Shown here: positions 1-5,811 of the stretch, one piece after another | How the letters are laid out: every line of letters starts with the position of its first letter | How positions within the stretch are numbered: the first letter of the stretch is position 1 | Source: Candidatus Gerdarchaeota archaeon | Lineage (GTDB): Archaea > Asgardarchaeota > Heimdallarchaeia > JABLTI01 | DNA length: 7,532 bases | Direction of reading: 5' to 3' | Assembly: GCA_016839405.1 (NCBI GenBank) | Contig: JAEOUJ010000426.1 | Location: forward strand, 1 to 7,532 | The notes under the pieces: model-generated | Databases searched by the model: none | The model's input: the letters and a program-made list of their open reading frames with translations, nothing else | What the model was told of the DNA's origin: nothing | Translations under genes and position numbers: made by a program

Positions 1-694
1 CTGTAATTATACTTTTCAAGGTTGGGCAATATTTGTGATTAGTTGATTCATTTAGAAAAGAATATTTTGATCCTATTTTTGAACCAGCTCTACAAATTCC
101 TTCTGGAAATGATGTTATTACTTTTGCTTCGGATTTTTTTATTGCTTTAATGGCAATTCTTGCTACAGCTAATGTGTCTATATCTGTCCTTCCAATCAAT
201 AAAAGAACTCCACCTGCAACGCCTTTTGTAAAATTAAAATTCTCTTCGATAAGGAATAAACCATCCATAACTGGAATTTCCCACATGTTTCTGTCAAATA
301 TTTCTTTTTTCTTTTGGTGGCCATCACCAAAATAAGAAATGAGTTTACCAATTGACTCATTTTTTTCACCAGTATCAAGATAATTAAAAACACTGGTTGT
401 TGGTGCAGTCATAGCACTTTGAGAAATTCTAGCTAATAATTCATCCTTCATTTTACTGCTTCTTTTAGTCCAAATTTGAATTATTACACCAGGTCGTCCA
501 TCAGGTGTATTTTCTCTTGTTAGAACCTTTTCTATTCCAGCTTCAGCAGAGCACATGATTATGCTCGTAGCAAAACCTACAGTGTTTTGAGCTGCAGCTT
601 TTGCCATATCTTCATCAATTGCTGTTATTAAAATTCGTGAGCACCACATCTTAAAGCATTCAGAAAATGTATCTTCAATTTTTAATTCAACCAT
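1..694 (-). CDS. ftr: Formylmethanofuran:tetrahydromethanopterin formyltransferase, C-terminus cut off by the window edge
   Basis: Ftr is a cytosolic enzyme that moves the formyl group between methanofuran and tetrahydromethanopterin in methanogenesis, C1 oxidation or the archaeal Wood-Ljungdahl pathway. The ATG at 694-692 opens a frame that stays open to the left edge, giving 231 residues of a family that is usually about 297, so roughly the last 65 are missing. Family signatures are plain: KIEDTFSECF (residues 5-14), ILITA (21-25), GFATSIIMCSAEAGI (40-54), NTPDGRPGV (62-70), MTAPTTS (95-101), YFGDGHQ (121-127), TKGVAGG (156-162), GSKIGSKYSFLNESTN (204-219) and YCPT (222-225). The start agrees with the family N-terminus, where IEDTF follows within a few residues. 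The DUF4234-like gene ends only 11 bp upstream, which suggests co-transcription. Methanogenesis cannot be inferred from this gene alone. Identification is very secure. Confidence 0.96.
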   Translation of the reverse strand, partial: MVELKIEDTFSECFKMWCSRILITAIDEDMAKAAAQNTVGFATSIIMCSAEAGIEKVLTRENTPDGRPGVIIQIWTKRSSKMKDELLARISQSAMTAPTTSVFNYLDTGEKNESIGKLISYFGDGHQKKKEIFDRNMWEIPVMDGLFLIEENFNFTKGVAGGVLLLIGRTDIDTLAVARIAIKAIKKSEAKVITSFPEGICRAGSKIGSKYSFLNESTNHKYCPTLKSIIT

Positions 695-705
695 TTTTCT
701 CAACT

Positions 706-1146
706 CTATTTTAATTCGCTGTTATCTTTATGTTTATGTGCATCTACATGTTCATTGAATGCTTTTTGCCACTCAATTTCCATAAGCAATGGCACTATTC
801 CTAAAGTGCTAATTCCAAATAATAAATAAAAAAGTAAAGCTCTATATCCTGATTTGCAATTAGATCCACTTTCAATATTTGATGTTGCAATATGCTCATG
901 TAGTAGTTGATATTTTGTATAGATAGAATAAATTGGTAACAGGATTGTAAAGATAAACATTGTTGTTGGATTATTTTTAGTTGGGTATGATTCTGGTTCA
1001 GCTTTAAATGCATTCCTGAAATGTTCATCTAGATCTCTAAACAACCACCATTGATAGATAAGGTAGTAGATACCAAAAGTTATTAGGGAAATTAGGATTA
1101 CTCTTCTATATTTCCTTTTTGTACCATAGATTGATTCCTGTGTCAT
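706..1146 (-). CDS. DUF4234-like small integral membrane protein
   Basis: This 146-residue protein has three predicted membrane helices, at about residues 16-35, 62-80 and 103-122, with basic or acidic flanks (KRKYRR before the first helix, a charged HKHKDNSELK tail). The first helix carries the TFGIYYLIYQWW pattern typical of DUF4234-type proteins, whose function is not established. Residues 22-43 and 113-134 align without a gap as a faint internal duplication (T-x-G-I-x-x-L and a closing E-H). The ATG start lies about 8 nt downstream of the start site predicted from a TATA box at 1177-1184, so the message may be nearly leaderless; the only SD-like element (GTGAT) is 12 nt away, which is far. 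The gene probably heads a two-gene unit with ftr. I assign no function; the DUF4234 match is by pattern only. Confidence 0.85.
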   Translation of the reverse strand: MTQESIYGTKRKYRRVILISLITFGIYYLIYQWWLFRDLDEHFRNAFKAEPESYPTKNNPTTMFIFTILLPIYSIYTKYQLLHEHIATSNIESGSNCKSGYRALLFYLLFGISTLGIVPLLMEIEWQKAFNEHVDAHKHKDNSELK

Positions 1147-1176
1147 AATTTAGTACACATCACTTTTTTTTGTAGA

Positions 1177-1184
1177 AATATAAA
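1177..1184 (-). promoter_or_regulatory. TATA box of the DUF4234-ftr transcription unit
   Basis: The leftward strand reads TTTATATT here, preceded by a C/T-rich stretch. The expected start about 26 bp downstream falls near 1154, roughly 8 nt before the ATG at 1146. This implies a very short leader. The site lies in the 73-bp gap after plsY, so DUF4234-ftr need not be read from the plsY promoter. Confidence 0.5.
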
Positions 1185-1219
1185 GGGAAAGATTGCAAAA
1201 ATAATATTGCCCCCTTATT

Positions 1220-1945
1220 TTATTTCATTAATTCTGTTCTTTTCAAACTTTGCCAGGATTTACTTTCACCTGATCGTATTTTTTTGAATTCTGGTAAATG
1301 CCTCAGAATTAAAACTAACCACATGCTAAAAGCATATAGTAATATAAATTGCCAACCAAAACCATCAAGTAAGTATTCATGAGGTATGAATGCTCCAGGT
1401 AAACCAAATCTGAATGGTGGAATAACAGGATCTGTAAATAATTCGATCAAAAACCAAAATGGACTAATAAAAGTAGCAGCCCATGTTGCTCCTGTTCCGG
1501 AAAAACCACTTAGACGAATTAATCCAAACATGATTATACCCCAGAAGAATACCGTTGGCCAGTAAAGATAAAACAATAAACCAACATAAGTTCCAAGTCC
1601 TTTTCCGCCTTTAAATCCTAAATATGGCATCCAACAATGTCCTACTACTGCAAATACAGCTGCAAGAATTACATAATATTCAGTGTAGTCTGTATTTGGT
1701 ATAGCATATTCTACGAGAGTAGCAGCCAACATACCTTTAGTAGCATCAACTCCATAAACAATTGTCCCCCATGGCCAAAGACCTGCAGCTCGTATAGTAT
1801 TTCTTGTACTAACTGAACCAGAACCAAATTCCCTTGGATCGATTCCCGTCACAAGTTTGGTGACAATATAAGCAGTTGGAAATCCACCTAATAGAAATCC
1901 AATAATTGGTGAAACAATAAATGGCCAAATCTCATTTATAGACAA
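1220..1945 (-). CDS. plsY: PlsY-type (DUF205) acyl-phosphate:glycerol-3-phosphate acyltransferase
   Basis: PlsY is a membrane enzyme that transfers a fatty acyl group from acyl-phosphate to glycerol 3-phosphate, the first step of bacterial-type phospholipid synthesis. All three cytosolic family motifs are visible: GGFPTAYIV (20-28) with GIDPREFGSG (34-43); GHCWMPYLGFKGGKG (102-116); and LRHLPEF with RSGES (214-220, 224-228). Several hydrophobic segments surround them (about 8-26, 89-106, 122-143, 152-170, 197-214). At 241 residues it is longer than the usual 200-215, with extra sequence around 165-195. Motif 1 reads GSGSVSTRN where bacterial enzymes mostly have GSGNxGATN, so residues 44 and 46 are Ser. 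The start is TTG at 1945-1943, because a TAA sits directly before it in frame and the next methionine is far inside. Family is secure; the exact acyl donor is inferred. Confidence 0.9.
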   Translation of the reverse strand: MSINEIWPFIVSPIIGFLLGGFPTAYIVTKLVTGIDPREFGSGSVSTRNTIRAAGLWPWGTIVYGVDATKGMLAATLVEYAIPNTDYTEYYVILAAVFAVVGHCWMPYLGFKGGKGLGTYVGLLFYLYWPTVFFWGIIMFGLIRLSGFSGTGATWAATFISPFWFLIELFTDPVIPPFRFGLPGAFIPHEYLLDGFGWQFILLYAFSMWLVLILRHLPEFKKIRSGESKSWQSLKRTELMK

Positions 1946-1949
1946 TTAA

Positions 1950-1954
1950 ATCAC
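1950..1954 (-). promoter_or_regulatory. Shine-Dalgarno-like site deciding the TTG start of plsY
   Basis: GTGAT on the leftward strand matches the 3' half of the archaeal SD consensus (AGGAGGTGAT) and lies 4 nt before the TTG. The spacing is tight, so this is only moderate support, but the in-frame TAA next to the TTG excludes a longer protein. Confidence 0.4.
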
Positions 1955-1956
1955 TA

Positions 1957-1995
1957 AAGCGATTTTAATTTTTATTGTTTAAAAAAAATTCGCTT
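1957..1995 (-). terminator. Probable terminator after the heat-shock cluster: T8 run inside a short inverted repeat
   Basis: The leftward strand has an eight-T run (1988-1981) about 30 nt after the stop codon of the regulator gene. It is enclosed by a 6-bp inverted repeat, AAGCGA (1957-1962) and TCGCTT (1990-1995). Archaeal transcription commonly ends at oligo-T alone, so the T run is the stronger evidence. The same A+T-rich 72-bp gap must also hold any plsY promoter; I see no convincing TATA box at the right distance. Confidence 0.45.
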
Positions 1996-2017
1996 CTTAA
2001 ATAAAAAGGAGAGAAGA

Positions 2018-2716
2018 TTATAATAAATAAACGATTTGTTTTTCTAATTTAACTAATCCATTTTCTCCAAGAAATTCCAAACGTTCTTTTATAACATCTA
2101 TTTCAAGATTCAAAATTAATGACAAATCATTAATGTTTGCTTCGCCACCTCGAGAAGCAATTGTTTGTATAAGACGTTGATCAATTCGTTGAGGAAGCAA
2201 TTCATAGGAAATCTTTCGTATTTGAATTCTTATGTTTGAGTAAGTTGCTTCAGCTATTGATTTTGCTATATTCACTCTATTAAGTTCATTTCCTAGTTCT
2301 TCTAGAAGTTCGCTAAAAGCAACTAGCTTTTCTTTTGAATTAGGTTTCTTAGACAGTTCAGAGCATTTCTCAACAATGACAGCTAATTCGGGAAATTCTT
2401 CTGGTGTTTGAATTTCAATCTTTGGTACATCGAACAACTCTATATCAAATAATTCAGGTGATATTTGAACCTCTACTCGAAGTGCTCGTGCGATTTGATA
2501 ATATCTTCTTGGCGCTCCTTGCCCCTCATCACGAAAATCAGAATCTAACAGCCCAGCATCAACTAATTGCTTTAAATGACGAAAAATAGCTTGTTGACCT
2601 AAATTCAATTGTTCAGCTAGTTGAGTTAAATACATAGGTTCAGCTGTTAACATTTGTAATATTTTTCGTCTTGTTTCGCTTTTTAATGCAAGAAAGATTT
2701 CATCAGGATCTGCCAT
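2018..2716 (-). CDS. Phr/HSR1-like winged-helix heat-shock regulator (ArsR superfamily)
   Basis: This 232-residue protein begins with an ArsR-type winged helix (about 5-80): ETRRKIL (14-20), a recognition-helix stretch LGQQAIFRHLKQLVDAGLL (39-57) and a wing ending GAPRRYYQI (67-75). The following LRVEVQISPELFDIELFDV block also matches, as far as I recall the sequence, Pyrococcus Phr, a repressor of hsp20 and an AAA+ ATPase gene. A helical, probably dimerising segment (about 110-175) follows. Residues 181-232 look like a second small winged helix (LSLILNLEIDVIKERLEFL, then GLVKLEKQIVYLL). The ATG has a GGGGT SD 7 nt upstream, and cdc48 ends only 26 bp before it, so it is most likely the last gene of the hsp20-cdc48 unit. 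Repression of its own operon, released on heat stress, is inferred. A different ArsR-family role is possible. Confidence 0.85.
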   Translation of the reverse strand: MADPDEIFLALKSETRRKILQMLTAEPMYLTQLAEQLNLGQQAIFRHLKQLVDAGLLDSDFRDEGQGAPRRYYQIARALRVEVQISPELFDIELFDVPKIEIQTPEEFPELAVIVEKCSELSKKPNSKEKLVAFSELLEELGNELNRVNIAKSIAEATYSNIRIQIRKISYELLPQRIDQRLIQTIASRGGEANINDLSLILNLEIDVIKERLEFLGENGLVKLEKQIVYLL

Positions 2717-2742
2717 TTAATTTACCCCAAAAGAATGGAAGG

Positions 2743-4983
2743 TTATATGTATGATATACCTCCTTCCTTGAATTTATCAGTAATTCCTTTATATTTGGTC
2801 ATATCTTCGGATGATCCTCTATGAATCTTTTTCAATGCTTCCTTGAATATTTCTTGTGTTATAAAGAAATCCTTCTTTTTCAACCGATCTATTGTTTTTT
2901 CTCGAGTATCTGAAGAGAGAATGAATTTTCTTACTGCTAACATACCTGCTTCTTTGGCAATAGCAGCTATATCAGCACCAGTGTAACCTTCAGTAATTTT
3001 TGCTAATTCATCTAAACTGACATCAGATGCGAGTGGCATATTCCTTGTATGTATCTCAAAAATCTGTTTACGAGCTTTTTGAACGGGTAAGTCTATACCA
3101 ATAAATCGATCAATTCTTCCAGGGCGAATAACTGCAGGATCAATTATATCAGGCCTATTTGTTGCCATTACGACAACAATATTCTTGATTTTTGTTAGAC
3201 CATCCATTTCAGTTAATAATTGACTGACAACTCGCTCAGTGACATTGCTATCATGAACTCCTCCTCTTTTTGGTGTGATACTATCAACTTCATCCATAAA
3301 GATAATACACGGAGAAGCTTGCCTGGCTTTTCTAAATAGTTCTCGTACAGCCTTTTCAGATTCACCAACCCATTTACTCATAACTTCTGGGCCTTTAATT
3401 GTAATAAAATTGGCTTCACTCTCAGTCGCAACAGCTTTCGCTAATAATGTTTTTCCGGTTCCTGGAGGGCCAAATAGTAAAATCCCTTTTGGTGGTTCGA
3501 TTCCAGCTTCTTCGAATACTTCAGGATATTTAAGAGGCCATTCTACTGCTTCTCTTAATTGTTGAATAGCTTCTTCCAATCCACCAATATCATCCCATTT
3601 AACATTTGGACTTTCAATAAAAACTTCACGCAATGCTGAAGGCTCTACCATTGCTAAAGCATTATCAAAATCATCTTGTCGTACTTCAATTTCTTGTAAG
3701 ACTTCTGGAGGAACTGTTTCCTCTTGCCAATTTATTTTTGGTAGAATTCGACGTAAAGCACTCATCGCTGCTTCTTTTACTAAAGTAGCAACATCAGCTC
3801 CAACGAATCCATGAGTAATTGTAGCGATTCTATCAAGATTAACGTCTTCAGATAAAGGAACACCACGTGTATGTATTTGCAAAATATCATATCTGCCTTG
3901 TTTATCAGGTACTCCGATTTCTATTTCACGATCGAATCGTCCACCGCGTCGAAGAGCAGGATCTAAAGCATTTGGACGATTTGTTGCAGCTATTACAACT
4001 ACTTGTCCACGACTTTCAAGACCATCCATTAAAGCAAGTAATTGAGCAACAACTCTTCGTTCAACTTCACCTGTAACTTCTGATCTTTTTGGTGCAATTG
4101 CATCAATTTCATCAATAAAGATAATTGAAGGAGCATTTTCCTCTGCTTCCTTGAATACTCCTCTTATATTTGCTTCACTTTCACCATAAAATTTAGACAT
4201 GATTTCAGGACCACTTAGATGTATAAAATGGGCATCAGTTTCACTAGCAACAGCTTTTGCTAGCATTGTTTTACCAGTTCCGGGTGGTCCATAAAGTAAA
4301 AGCCCTTTTGGCGCTTCTACACCAAGTTTTTCAAATATTTCTGGATAACGTAAAGGAAGTTCAATCATTTCACGCAATTTTTGTATTACATCATCCAAAC
4401 CGCCTATATCTTCATAACTAAGACGAGCTATTCGCTCATCCTCAACTGCCATAGGTGTGGTTCTTAGATCAATATTGGTTTTTGCAGAAACAACTACGGT
4501 ACCATCACTTTTTGGATTAAGACGTGCAACTTTAAAGACAATTTGATTTCCACCTAAAATTTGTATTCGAATCTGATCACCAACAGAAACGGGTCGACCA
4601 TTTAGAATTTGTAAAAGAAATCGACCATCAAGATCACCTCGAATTGCTTGAGTTGGTGCTACAACTATTTTCGTTGCTATAGGTGGTTTAATCTTTCTTA
4701 TAGCCACTATTTCATCTAAACGCACACCAGCATTTATTCTAATAGTTCCATCAATTCTAATGATACCTTTTCTTTCATCTTCTGGATATCCTGGCCAAAC
4801 CTTAGCAGCAGTTCGTTGTTTGCCAACAATTTCAATTATATCTCCAGCAGATAAATCCATCTTTTTCATTATGTTATGACCAATACGAGCTAATCCTTTG
4901 CCAACATCACGGTATTGGGAATCGGAAACTCTTAATTTAACACCAGAATCGCCTTTAATTTCATCATTTCCAGTAGTAGACAT
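2743..4983 (-). CDS. cdc48: Cdc48/VAT/p97-family AAA+ unfoldase ATPase
   Basis: Cdc48/VAT is a hexameric cytosolic ATPase that threads proteins through its pore for remodelling or delivery to the 20S proteasome. At 746 residues it is full length. The N-domain (about 14-185: double-psi barrel plus four-stranded barrel) is followed by D1 (about 190-415) and D2 (about 463-690). D1 has Walker A GPPGTGKT (232-239), Walker B IIFIDE (287-292), pore loop KFYG (264-267) and candidate arginine fingers R349/R352. D2 has Walker A (505-512), Walker B IIFMDE (560-565), pore loop KWVG (537-540) and R623/R626. Every catalytic motif is intact. The C-terminus ends SYI, with the penultimate Tyr of a proteasome-docking HbYX tail but Ser at the hydrophobic position. 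The ATG has a GGAGAT SD 8 nt upstream. It lies 51 bp after hsp20 and 26 bp before the regulator gene. Confidence 0.97.
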   Translation of the reverse strand: MSTTGNDEIKGDSGVKLRVSDSQYRDVGKGLARIGHNIMKKMDLSAGDIIEIVGKQRTAAKVWPGYPEDERKGIIRIDGTIRINAGVRLDEIVAIRKIKPPIATKIVVAPTQAIRGDLDGRFLLQILNGRPVSVGDQIRIQILGGNQIVFKVARLNPKSDGTVVVSAKTNIDLRTTPMAVEDERIARLSYEDIGGLDDVIQKLREMIELPLRYPEIFEKLGVEAPKGLLLYGPPGTGKTMLAKAVASETDAHFIHLSGPEIMSKFYGESEANIRGVFKEAEENAPSIIFIDEIDAIAPKRSEVTGEVERRVVAQLLALMDGLESRGQVVVIAATNRPNALDPALRRGGRFDREIEIGVPDKQGRYDILQIHTRGVPLSEDVNLDRIATITHGFVGADVATLVKEAAMSALRRILPKINWQEETVPPEVLQEIEVRQDDFDNALAMVEPSALREVFIESPNVKWDDIGGLEEAIQQLREAVEWPLKYPEVFEEAGIEPPKGILLFGPPGTGKTLLAKAVATESEANFITIKGPEVMSKWVGESEKAVRELFRKARQASPCIIFMDEVDSITPKRGGVHDSNVTERVVSQLLTEMDGLTKIKNIVVVMATNRPDIIDPAVIRPGRIDRFIGIDLPVQKARKQIFEIHTRNMPLASDVSLDELAKITEGYTGADIAAIAKEAGMLAVRKFILSSDTREKTIDRLKKKDFFITQEIFKEALKKIHRGSSEDMTKYKGITDKFKEGGISYI

Positions 4984-5034
4984 TATATTTCATCTCCAGT
5001 AATTTTAATTTAATAAAGAAATAAATGAAGAGAA

Positions 5035-5625
5035 CTATTCAATTTTAACTTCAAAACCTTCTTCTATCTTTGCAGGTTCTTTTCGCTCTAATGTTAGTTC
5101 TAATATACCATTTCGATATTTAGCGTTAGCAGATTTTGGTTTAACCTTCACAGATAAATCTCGCTCACACGAGTAATTTCTATCACCACTGGTAGCACTA
5201 ATTGCAATTTTTGATTCAGTGGTTTTAACATTAATATCATTTTTCTCAACACCAGGAAGTTCTGCTATTACACGTACAATTTTATCTTCGATAAAGACAT
5301 CAACTAGAGGTTCACGATCTTTAGAAGCAACAGGTTCTCCTTTTATTGAAGGTTTAATATTACCAAATTCTTTAAATTGAGGTTTACCATCTGGACCAAT
5401 ATTAACATTCCAACCCCAAACCATAGGACCTAATTTCTTACGAATAGATTCGGGATCATTGGGATCTAGTTGGAAATGCTTCATCATACGCTCAATCTCG
5501 CGCATCATTTGTTCCATGAAATCATCATTAAAGAAACCGCTTTCTTCAAAAAGATCTATAGGTAACCATGGAAACATTTCTTTCCATTTCTTATATTCAT
5601 CATCTTTCTTTCTTCGCCAAGACAA
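5035..5625 (-). CDS. hsp20: Hsp20/alpha-crystallin small heat-shock protein
   Basis: This is an ATP-independent cytosolic holdase of 196 residues that would keep unfolding proteins soluble as large oligomers. A long N-terminal region rich in Met, Phe and Trp (about 15-75) includes the GWNVNIGPDGKPQFKEFGN stretch (71-89), typical of a class of archaeal Hsp20. The alpha-crystallin domain spans about 104-180, with AELPGV (121-126) and the closing NGILELTLER (172-181). The short tail holds a V-K-I (193-195) that can serve as the I/V-x-I oligomerisation motif. The start is TTG at 5625-5623, chosen because a GAGGT SD sits 7 nt upstream; the next Met is residue 17. It is the first gene of the hsp20-cdc48-regulator unit, with its own TATA box and a perfect inverted repeat in the leader. 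Confidence 0.95.
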   Translation of the reverse strand: MSWRRKKDDEYKKWKEMFPWLPIDLFEESGFFNDDFMEQMMREIERMMKHFQLDPNDPESIRKKLGPMVWGWNVNIGPDGKPQFKEFGNIKPSIKGEPVASKDREPLVDVFIEDKIVRVIAELPGVEKNDINVKTTESKIAISATSGDRNYSCERDLSVKVKPKSANAKYRNGILELTLERKEPAKIEEGFEVKIE

Positions 5626-5632
5626 TGTTTTT

Positions 5633-5637
5633 ACCTC
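5633..5637 (-). promoter_or_regulatory. Shine-Dalgarno site that fixes the TTG start of hsp20
   Basis: GAGGT on the leftward strand, 7 nt before TTG, is a good match to the archaeal anti-SD. No ATG or GTG start has comparable support, so the rare TTG start is preferred. Confidence 0.7.
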
Positions 5638-5669
5638 ATTTTTATTTTCTTATTTGTGTTTTATCACTA

Positions 5670-5690
5670 TTTTGTGAATTACTCACAAAA
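5670..5690. promoter_or_regulatory. Candidate operator of the hsp20 promoter: perfect 8-bp inverted repeat with 5-bp spacer
   Basis: TTTTGTGA-N5-TCACAAAA is a perfect dyad of the size expected for a winged-helix dimer. With the TATA box at 5721-5728 the start site is predicted near 5699, which places the dyad about 9-29 bp into the transcript, where a bound repressor would block RNA polymerase. The 5-bp spacer equals that of the published Archaeoglobus HSR1 site (CTAAC-N5-GTTAG, from memory), although the half-site bases differ. An extra TCAC half-site lies next to it at 5664-5667. The linked Phr/HSR1-like protein is the obvious candidate binder. Binding is inferred. Confidence 0.6.
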
Positions 5691-5720
5691 AAGTTAATAT
5701 TAAAAAGATTATCTAACTAA

Positions 5721-5728
5721 AATATAAA
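5721..5728 (-). promoter_or_regulatory. TATA box with BRE-like element for the hsp20-cdc48-regulator unit
   Basis: The leftward strand reads TTTATATT, directly preceded by the purine-rich GCAAAAG in the BRE position. The start is expected near 5699, giving a leader of about 74 nt before the TTG. This is the best TATA candidate in the 186-bp gap after the PH-like gene. Confidence 0.6.
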
Positions 5729-5730
5729 CT

Positions 5731-5765
5731 TTTGCATATCAATTGAAAAGTAAAGGATTTGCATA
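5731..5765 (-). repeat. Direct repeat of TATGCAAA upstream of the hsp20 TATA box
   Basis: The octamer TATGCAAA (TTTGCATA on the given strand) occurs at 5731-5738 and again at 5758-5765, with starts 27 bp apart. The nearer copy overlaps the BRE position. Paired sites upstream of a TATA box could bind an activator, or could be chance in A+T-rich DNA. Confidence 0.35.
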
Positions 5766-5769
5766 ATGA

Positions 5770-5806
5770 GAAAAATAAAGAGAAAGAAAAAAAAGTAAAA
5801 GAGAAG
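5770..5806 (-). terminator. Pyrimidine-rich terminator after the PH-like membrane protein gene
   Basis: Starting a few bases after the stop codon at 5812-5814, the leftward strand is almost pure T and C over about 37 nt and includes an eight-T run. Such T-rich tracts end transcription in archaea without a hairpin. It separates this gene from the hsp20 promoter. Confidence 0.55.
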
Positions 5807-5811
5807 ATAAT

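Noticed and set aside
150..393. Short frames on both strands at the left end
   Set aside because: Both overlap the well-supported ftr reading frame, which runs uninterrupted across this stretch.
801..1028. Open frame of 75 codons on the - strand
   Set aside because: It overlaps the DUF4234-like gene in another frame, and that gene has the better promoter, spacing and membrane-protein pattern.
2404..2589. Open frame of 61 codons on the + strand
   Set aside because: Antisense to the N-terminal winged helix of the heat-shock regulator; no independent support.
3275..3565. Open frame of 96 codons on the + strand
   Set aside because: It lies opposite the D2 ATPase domain of cdc48, whose motifs are intact; it is an antisense shadow without SD or promoter.
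3867..4076. Open frame of 69 codons on the + strand
   Set aside because: Antisense to the D1 domain of cdc48, low-complexity Leu/Gln-rich product, no start signals.
5459..5677. Open frame of 72 codons on the + strand
   Set aside because: Antisense to the start of hsp20 and its leader; no SD, and the sense gene is certain.
5670..5690. A bacterial CRP-type site, because of TGTGA and TCACA
   Set aside because: The spacer is 5 rather than 6 bp and the genes are archaeal; a Phr/HSR1-like dimer site fits the context better.
5694..5703. TTAATATTAA palindrome near the hsp20 start site
   Set aside because: It is pure A/T in A+T-rich DNA and could easily arise by chance; it is not needed to explain the promoter.
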